Positions 57,106-64,000 of a DNA stretch of 64,000 nucleotides are shown piece after piece. Origin of the DNA: Pomphorhynchus laevis (Eukaryota > Acanthocephala > Palaeacanthocephala > Echinorhynchida > Pomphorhynchidae); the NCBI GenBank assembly GCA_012934845.2, contig WNNJ02003773.1:112270-176269 (forward strand), given 5' to 3'. The position numbers and the translations under genes are program-made. Under the pieces are notes generated by a model. That model made no database searches and was not told the origin of the DNA. It saw only the letters and a list, made by a program, of their open reading frames with translations. Position 1 is the stretch's first letter. Every line of letters begins with the position of its first letter.

Positions 57106-57483
57106 TATACAGATAACACAAAATTAATATAAAACTTGAAAAATGTAAATATTAATCAGAACGGCAACTGTAAAACAAAAAAACAAACAAAATTATAAGA
57201 TAAAAATTAAGATAAAATACAAAAAACTTGAGTTTAAAATTTGTTTAAGTAGACAATTTTGCTTAACTAAATACAAAAGTGCTAACAACAAGCAACTTAA
57301 ATGCCTTTGAAGTGTAAGCGACTATAAAATTACTAAAATATTTTAAGTAATTTGATATTTAGACTTGAAAAATTAAAGAAAAATAATTTTTTGAGAAATT
57401 ATCAAAATCAAAACAATTATCCACAAATTGGAAAATAAATAAAAAAAACACTAATAAAAGCATAAAAGAAAATCAACAAAAAG
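57106..57483. other. A-rich stretch before satellite
   Basis: A-rich unique sequence (including AAAAAAACAAACAAAATT near 57177). Its last bases grade into the first satellite unit. Confidence 0.45.
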
Positions 57484-59637
57484 AAAATCATTGTTAAATT
57501 AAACAATGAAAAAACTGCATGTATTAAAAGATTTCAAATTATTTTAAATTGTAAAATGTATGGTATTATTTTTTCAAATATATCCAAAATATATCGCAAG
57601 TTAGATGATCACTGTTAAATGAAACAATGAAGATACCACTTGCGGTTGTAAGTCAAAAAGATTTTTTAAAGAGGCAAAATGAATGTAAAAATTTATCAAG
57701 TACGGAAGAAAATCATTGCTTAATTAAACAATGAAAACACTTCATGTATTAAAAGATTTCAAATTATTTCAAATTGTAAAATGTATGGTATTATTTTTTC
57801 AAATATATCCATATTATATTGCAAGTTAGATGATCATTGTTAAATGAAACAATGAAGATACCACTTGCGGTTGTAAGTAAAAAAGATTTTTTAAAGAGGC
57901 GAAATGAATGTAAAAATTTATCAAGTACGGAAGAAAATCATTGCTTAATTAAACAATGAAAAAACTGCATGTATTAAAAGATTTCAAATTATTTCAAATT
58001 GTAAAATGTATGGTATTATTTTTTCAAATAAATCAAAATTATATTGCAAGTTAGATGATCATTGTTAAATGAAACAATGAAGATACCACTTGCGATTGTA
58101 AGTTAAAAAGATTTGTTATAAAGGCGAAATGAATGTAAAAATTTATCAAGTACGGAAGAAAATCATTACTTAATAAAACAATGAAAAAACTTCGTGTATT
58201 AAAAGTTTTCAAATTATTTCAAATTGTAAAATGTATGGTATTATTTTTTCAAATATATCCATATTATATTGCAAGTTAGATGATCATTGTTAAATGAAAC
58301 AATGAAGATACCACTTGCGACTGTAAATTTAAAAGATTTTTTAAAGAGGCGAAATAAATGTAAAAATTTATCAAGTACGGAAGAAAATCATTGCTTAATT
58401 AAACAATGAAAACACTCTATGAATTAAAAGATTTCAAATTATTTTAAATTGTAAAATGTATGGTATTATTTTTTCAAATATATCCAAATTATATTGCAAG
58501 TTAGATGATCATTGTAAAATGAAACAATGAAGATACCACTTGCGACTGTAAGTTAAAAAGATTTTTTAAAGAGGCGAAATGATTGTAAAAATTTATCAAG
58601 TACGGAAGAAAATCATTGCTTAATTAAACAATGAAAAAACTGCATGTATTAAAAGATTTCAAATGATTTCAAATTGTAAAATGTATGGCATTATTTTTTC
58701 AAAAATATCCATATTACATTGCAAGTTAGATGATCATTGTTAAATGAAACAATGAAGATACTACTTGCGACTGTAAGTTAAAAAAGATTTTTTAAAGAGG
58801 CGAAATGAATGTAAAAATTTATCAAGTACGGAAGAAAATCATTGCTTAATTAAACAATGAAAAAACTGCATGAATTAAAAGATTTCAAATTATTTCAAAT
58901 TGTAAAATGTATGGTATTATTTTTTCAAATAAATCAAAATTATATTGCAAGTTAGATGATCATTGTTAAATGAAGCAATGAAGATACCACTTGCGGTTGT
59001 AAGTCAAAAAGATTTTTTAAAGAGGCGAAATGAATGTAAAAATTTATCAAGTACGGAAGAAAATCATTGCTTAATTAAACAATGAAAAAACTGCATGAAT
59101 TAAAAGATTTCAAATTATTTCAAATTGTAAAATGTATGGTATTATTTTTTCAAATAAATCAAAATTATATTGCAAGTTAGATGATCATTGTTAAATGAAA
59201 CAATGAAGATACCACTTGCGACTGTAAGTCAAAAAGATTTTTTAAAGAGGCGAAATGCATGTAAAAATTTATCAAGTACGGAAGAAAATCATTGCTTAAT
59301 TAAACAATGAAAAAACTGCATGAATTAAAAGATTTCAAATTATTTCAAATTGTAAAATGTATGGTATTATTTTTTCAAATAAATCAAAATTATATTGCAA
59401 GTTAGATGATCATTGTTAAATGAAACAATGAAGATACCACTTGCGACTGTAAGTCAAAAAGATTTTTTAAAGAGGCGAAATGCATGTAAAAATTTATCAA
59501 GTACGGAAGAAAATCATTGCTTAATTAAACAATGAAAAAACTGCATGTATTAAAAGATTTCAAATTATTTCAAATTGTAAAATGTATGGTATTATTTTTT
59601 CAAATATATCCATATTTTATTGCAAGTTAGATGATCA
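57484..59637. repeat. 225-bp satellite array, left part (about 9.5 units)
   Basis: AAGTACGGAAGAAAATCATT recurs at 225-bp steps (TACGG at 57701, 57926, 58151, 58376, 58601, 58827, 59052, 59277, 59502). Units are very alike, with variant positions (GCGATTG/GCGACTG/GCGGTTG; ATGAATG/ATGATTG/ATGCATG). Each has two dyads of the form CATTG-N10-CAATG about 121 bp apart. The array is interrupted at 59637 by a PLE. Confidence 0.95.
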
Positions 59638-59679
59638 TACAATATACAGCATAAAAGTCAAACTATATTTCATAAACAT

Positions 59680-59955
59680 ATGAGATTAATAGGACATGAT
59701 ATTAAAAACTGTAAATTATTTATTTTAGAACATATTATCGAAGAAAACATTTCAATATTAAATCAAAAACTATTAGAAAAAGAAGATTTTTGGATTAAAA
59801 CGCTTAATTCCATGTACCCATTAGGATTGAATGACGTGGTACAAGGAATTGGCAGAAGTAGTATAATACATAATAAACAACTATATTATAATAATCCGGT
59901 TAAACGCAAACCAAGAAGTCATGGTGATAAAAGGAATAGGAAAAATAGAGTTTAA
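59680..59955 (+). pseudogene. PLE GIY-YIG endonuclease, C-terminal half
   Basis: MRLIGHDIKNCKLFILEHII, then LLEKEDFWIKTLNSMYPLGL-ND: the E..fWI.tL.t.yP.GLN motif is the characteristic end of the GIY-YIG domain in PLEs. After it comes NNPVKRKPRSHGDKRNRKNR, a basic linker. The GIY and YIG strands would lie before 59680, where satellite sequence is found instead. Confidence 0.65.
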
Positions 59956-59970
59956 AATATTAAAAAAGAT

Positions 59971-60453
59971 ATGTATATAAATGAACAATTTGAAATGTTA
60001 AAACAACTCTTTAGTGATAATAAGCTGAAAGATCTTTATGTAAATATAAGAAGTTTTTCTAAAGATATCATATGTTCAATAAATCAAAAATTAATTAACG
60101 ACTATGATAGGCTAAGTTGTATAATAGACAGTTATTGTAATACAAAATACTATAATCGTACAATAAATGTTAATAATAACAATAGAAAATATACATTAAC
60201 CATAAACTTCATTAATAAATGTATAGATAACATAAATATAGCCGGACTTTTAAATAATTCTAAAAGTAAAGAAATAATAGGGTCAGATTTAAGTAAATAT
60301 ATTCCTAAAATAAGGTATAAACTCCTACCACCATTAGGACGAAAAATTTGTAATTATAATAAAGAATTAAAATCAATATGTAACGATAATATTAAAAGCA
60401 TAATGGAAACAGAATGCAATTGTAAAAGTCTTAGTTTTGATAAAATAAATTAA
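59971..60453 (+). pseudogene. PLE RT, N-terminal region
   Basis: 160 codons open: MYINEQFEMLKQLFSDNKLK, LYVNIRSFSKDIIC, and later RYKLLPPLGRKICNYNKELK. The PLGRKICNYNK segment is a family-type landmark before the RT fingers. The next frame (60470-60830) holds THNLELIENCKLRKLLSKGY, then TIDKASNNFVFICKK, an RT-1-like motif. Confidence 0.7.
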
Positions 60454-61393
60454 CATATATGTACCCATAATCTAGAATTAATTGAAAATTGTAAATTAAG
60501 AAAGCTGCTATCAAAAGGGTATAAATATAGATTAAATAATAACAACGACAAAAATAAAATTTACAATTCGTTATATAATAACTTAAATGATTACTTTAGT
60601 AAGCTGATTAATAGTGAAAGCTCGAATATATCTAAGATTAACATTTGGAAAGATTATATATTTGATAAAATTAAAAATAAAATGAAAATAACAAACAATT
60701 ATAAAAGGAAAGATAAAATTAATAAAGATATGTATAAAGAACTTACTAAATTAAAGGATAACTATATAATAACAACTATTGATAAAGCTAGTAATAACTT
60801 TGTCTTCATATGCAAAAAAGCTTTATTATGATATACTAGTGAAAGAGGTTAATTCTAATGATTTAAATGTAAATCCAACATATGAACGTAGTGAGTTGAG
60901 TTTAGAAACAATTATTACAAGTCACTGTTCTATAATGGATAAAAAGGGTATAAAGGTTGAATAGATAATAAAACTATACCTATATTATATTGGAATCCAA
61001 AATTACATAAAAATCCAATAAAACCTAGGTTCATATGTAGTGCGTTTAAATGTACATTAAAACCACTTTGTGTCTATATGAATAAAATACTTAAAGTAAT
61101 TAAAGCACATTTTAAAAAATTATTACAAGGTAATCGAAATTAATACTGGTATAAAACACTATTTCAGTATTAATTCTACAAAAGAATTTTTAGAACAGAC
61201 AAAAGGAATAAATTTTCAAAATATAAATACATACGATTTTAGTACGCTTTATACAAATCTAGATTTAGTAGATATTAAAGAAGCGTTAGTAAAATTAATT
61301 AACCTTATATTCGGAAAAAGATATACATATATATGTTATAATAATTATAACGCCTATCTAACAAAAATTAAACCATCAAATAAATATAAATAT

Positions 61394-61750
61394 ATGGATA
61401 AAATTGAATTAATAGAATCCTTAAATATTTTGATAAATCAAAATTATTTAAAAGTAGGGACATCTATATTTAGACAAGTAAAAGGTGTTCCAATGGGTGG
61501 TAATAGTAGCCCAATTATAGCTGACTTGTTTTTAAGCTTTATAGAATATGAATTTGTTCATAACTGTGTAAAAACTAAATCTAAACAATATAAATATATG
61601 AAATATATGTTTCGATACATTGATGATATATGTGTATTTAATTCTAATAATTTTTATTCAATTAGTGAGCACATTTATCCAGAAAGCCTTATTCTTAACA
61701 AAACCAATATTAATGATAAAGAAGGTGTATATCTTAGATATGAACATTAA
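61394..61750 (+). pseudogene. PLE RT core (YIDD)
   Basis: MDKIELIESLNILINQNYLK, then FRQVKGVPMGGNSSPIIADL, FLSFIEYEFVHNC and MFRYIDDICVFNSNNFYSIS. VPMGGNSSPIIADL is the RT turn motif and YIDD carries the paired catalytic aspartates. YLYWNPKLHKNPIKPRF-like sequence upstream (about 60985) is the PLE-typical PKLHK motif. The C-terminal thumb continues in 61740-62081. Confidence 0.8.
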
Positions 61751-62148
61751 ATTAATATTAACTAAAACTACTATTAATTTATATCGTAAAGATGACATAT
61801 TTAAATTTACAAGAAACATATTTTTGCATGAGCATTCATGCATACCATATAATATAAAATATAATACATTAAATAATGAAATTTTAAGAATTGCAACAAT
61901 ATGTAATGATATTGGCTTTCTTCAAAATCATTTAAATAATTTAATAGATACATATTTTAAACTAGGTTACTATAAAAATAACATCAAGCAGAAAATAGTA
62001 AAATATATAAATCAACACAATAATATAAAGAATAAATTTAAACTCTTAAGTGGCAAATTTTTATGGATGGATAATAAATAATATACTTTGTATTAGAATA
62101 AGATACTAGATAGTTATTTCAGAGGAAATACATCATTAGCATGTATTT

Positions 62149-62205
62149 GGCCCCGCTGCTATGTTGGGTAGAGGAGTTAGGGGCCGAAACCTGATAGCAT
62201 AGCAG
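62149..62205 (+). other. Predicted H-type pseudoknot in PLE end
   Basis: GGCCCC (62149-62154) pairs with GGGGCC (62180-62185); CTGCTATG (62156-62163) in its loop pairs with CATAGCAG (62198-62205) downstream. TTT before the first strand can extend helix 1 with GAA after the third. The same four strands occur at 12484-12540 and 1660-1719 (both minus). Confidence 0.6.
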
Positions 62206-62484
62206 TTCCTCCTGATGACCTCTAATTCTTATTCTGATACAACGTCTGTTATTTATTAGTCAATTCATAAAAATGACGTGTATTTTAAATTTTATTTTTT
62301 ATTTAATTTTATTTTTTTAACTTGATTTAAATTATAGAAAATATAAAAACAATTATTAATTTTATTATAAAAAATCTAAAATTTTATAAATTAATTTATT
62401 TAATTATTAAATTTTGATTAAGCATTATTATGTTTTGTTTATTTTATAATTATATTAAATACGTAGACTCAGTTAGCTGATTTA

Positions 62485-63960
62485 ATTGTTAAATGAAACA
62501 ATGAAGATACCACTTGCGATTGTAAGTTAAAAAGATTTGTTATAAAGGCGAAATGAATGTAAAAATTTATCAAGTACGGAAGAAAATCATTGCTTAATAA
62601 AACAATGAAAAAACTTCGTGTATTAAAAGTTTTCAAATTATTTCAAATTGTAAAATGTATGGTATTATTTTTTCAAATATATCCATATTATATTGCAAGT
62701 TAGATGATCATTGTAAAATGAAACAATGAAGATACCACGTGCGACTGTAAGTTAAAAAGATTTGTTATAAAGGCGAAATGAATGTAAAAATTTATCAAGT
62801 ACGGAAGAAAATCATTGCTTAATTAAACAATATAAACACTATGTATTAAAAGATTTCAAATTATTTCAAATTGTAAAATGTATGGTATTATTTTTTCAAA
62901 TATATCCAAATTATATTGCAAGTTAGATGATCATTGTTAAATGAAACAATGAAGATACCACTTGCGACTGTAAGTCAAAAAGATTTTTTAAAGAGGCGAA
63001 ATGCATGTAAAAATTTATCAAGTACGGAAGAAAATCATTGCTTAATTAAACAATGAAAACACTTCATGTATTAAAAGATTTCAAATTATTTCAAATTGTA
63101 AAATGTATGGTATTATTTTTTCAAATATATCCATATTATATTGCAAGTTAGATGATCATTGTTAAATGAAACAATGAAGATACCACTTGCGACTGTAAAT
63201 TTAAAAGATTTTTTAAAGAGGCGAAATAAATGTAAAAATTTATCAAGTACGGAAGAAAATCATTGCTTAATTAAACAATGAAAACACTCTATGAATTAAA
63301 AGATTTCAAATTATTTTAAATTGTAAAATGTATGGTATTATTTTTTCAAATATATCCAAATTATATTGCAAGTTAGATGATCATTGTAAAATGAAACAAT
63401 GAAGATACCACTTGCGACTGTAAGTTAAAAAGATTTTTTAAAGAGGCGAAATGATTGTAAAAATTTATCAAGTACGGAAGAAAATCATTGCTTAATTAAA
63501 CAATGAAAAAACTGCATGTATTAAAAGATTTCAAATGATTTCAAATTGTAAAATGTATGGTATTATTTTTTCAAATATATATCCAAATTATATTGCAAGT
63601 TAGATGATCATTGTAAAATGAAACAATGAAGATACCACTTGCGACTGTAAGTTAAAAAGATTTTTTAAAGAGGCGAAATGATTGTAAAAATTTATCAAGT
63701 ACGGAAGAAAATCATTGCTTAATTAAACAATGAAAAAACTGCATGTATTAAAAGATTTCAAATTATTTCAAATTGTAAAATGTATGGTATTATTTTTTCA
63801 AATAAATCAAAATTATATTGCAAGTTAGATGATCATTGTTAAATGAAACAATGAAGATACCACTTGCGACTGTAAATTAAAAAGATTTTTTAAAGAGGCG
63901 AAATGATTGTGAAAATTTTAAAATTTATCAAGTACGGAAAAAAATCATTGCTATATTAAA
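62485..63960. repeat. 225-bp satellite array, right part (about 6.5 units)
   Basis: Resumes with ATTGTTAAATGAAACAATG straight after the PLE end. TACGG steps: 62575, 62800, 63023, 63248, 63473, 63700, 63933, so 223-227 bp with a longer last unit. The final unit decays into unique sequence at about 63950. Variant units reappear in the same order as in 58.0-58.7 kb with two extra units between. Confidence 0.95.
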
Positions 63961-64000
63961 AATATATTGAAGATACCACTTGAATTCGCGAGTTTAACAT

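Larger units (their letters stand above)
59638..62484 (+). mobile_element. Penelope-like element, endonuclease before RT (Naiad/Chlamys-like)
   Basis: The most complete PLE copy, sitting in the satellite. Order on the plus strand: GIY-YIG-type endonuclease remainder (59680-59955), RT N-terminal region (59971-60453), RT middle parts, RT core (61394-61750), C-terminal part (61740-62081), then the terminal sequence with the pseudoknot block (62149-62205) and the end signature (62455-62475). In most PLEs the endonuclease follows the RT; the reverse order defines the Naiad and Chlamys groups (established knowledge). The 5' end is cut within the endonuclease. The frame is broken in several places, so the copy is dead. 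Confidence 0.8.

Noticed and set aside
62180-62225. GAAAC and CTGATGA in the PLE end block taken as a hammerhead ribozyme.
   Set aside because: The cyclic order needed (CTGATGA, GAAA, then GUC) is not met by the linear or permuted arrangement, and the required stems II and III cannot be drawn.
57484-63960. Regular repeats considered as a CRISPR array.
   Set aside because: The whole 225-bp unit repeats with no variable spacers, and the context is a eukaryotic genome. It is a satellite.

Overview
The window is nuclear DNA of an invertebrate animal. It is strongly A+T-rich (roughly 70% by eye). Two host genes are split into short in-phase exons, several of them separated by introns of only about 46-53 bp, and most of the rest is retrotransposon wreckage. 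Species cannot be fixed from sequence alone. I see no bacterial operons, rRNA, tRNA or CRISPR.

Layout. 0.3-3.7 kb: head-to-tail remnants of a Penelope-like element (PLE), minus strand. 3.7-11.94 kb: a minus-strand HAD phosphatase gene of the phosphoglycolate/4-nitrophenyl phosphatase (PGP) type, whose last visible exon lies 6.7 kb from the first four; that intron holds a second PLE type, a LINE of family A and an L2/CR1-like LINE. 12.2-17.5 kb: another PLE end and the best preserved LINE A copy. 17.6-28.5 kb: an old LTR-retrotransposon fossil (minus strand) split by three LINEs. 28.5-35.3 kb: more LINE copies. 36.6-40.3 kb: two candidate host exons, a 55-bp minisatellite and a foldback insertion. 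41.3-45.9 kb: LINE fragments. 46.35-55.93 kb: a plus-strand four-transmembrane protein gene with LINE debris in its introns. 56.06-56.40 kb: a CD225/IFITM-like gene starting 128 bp after the previous stop codon. 57.5-63.96 kb: a 225-bp satellite array interrupted by the longest PLE copy, whose GIY-YIG-like domain precedes its reverse transcriptase (Naiad/Chlamys-like order).

How it fits together. The two plus-strand membrane-protein genes are so close, with a splice-acceptor-like TTTTCAG between them and no AATAAA, that they may be one trans-spliced transcription unit. The PLE ends occur in about ten places and share a block whose four strands are arranged as an H-type pseudoknot. At least eight perfect short-loop hairpins with arms of 13-19 bp are scattered through noncoding and dead-element DNA, far more than base composition predicts. 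LINE families: A (six copies; ORF1 with zinc knuckles, ORF2 with endonuclease and RT), B (two), C (one), D (one, lacking RT), E (two L2/CR1-like), F (three fragments with an RPDG-type C-terminal domain), G (one) and one nearly complete CR1-type copy.

All element calls rest on motifs I can read in the translations. No database search was possible.
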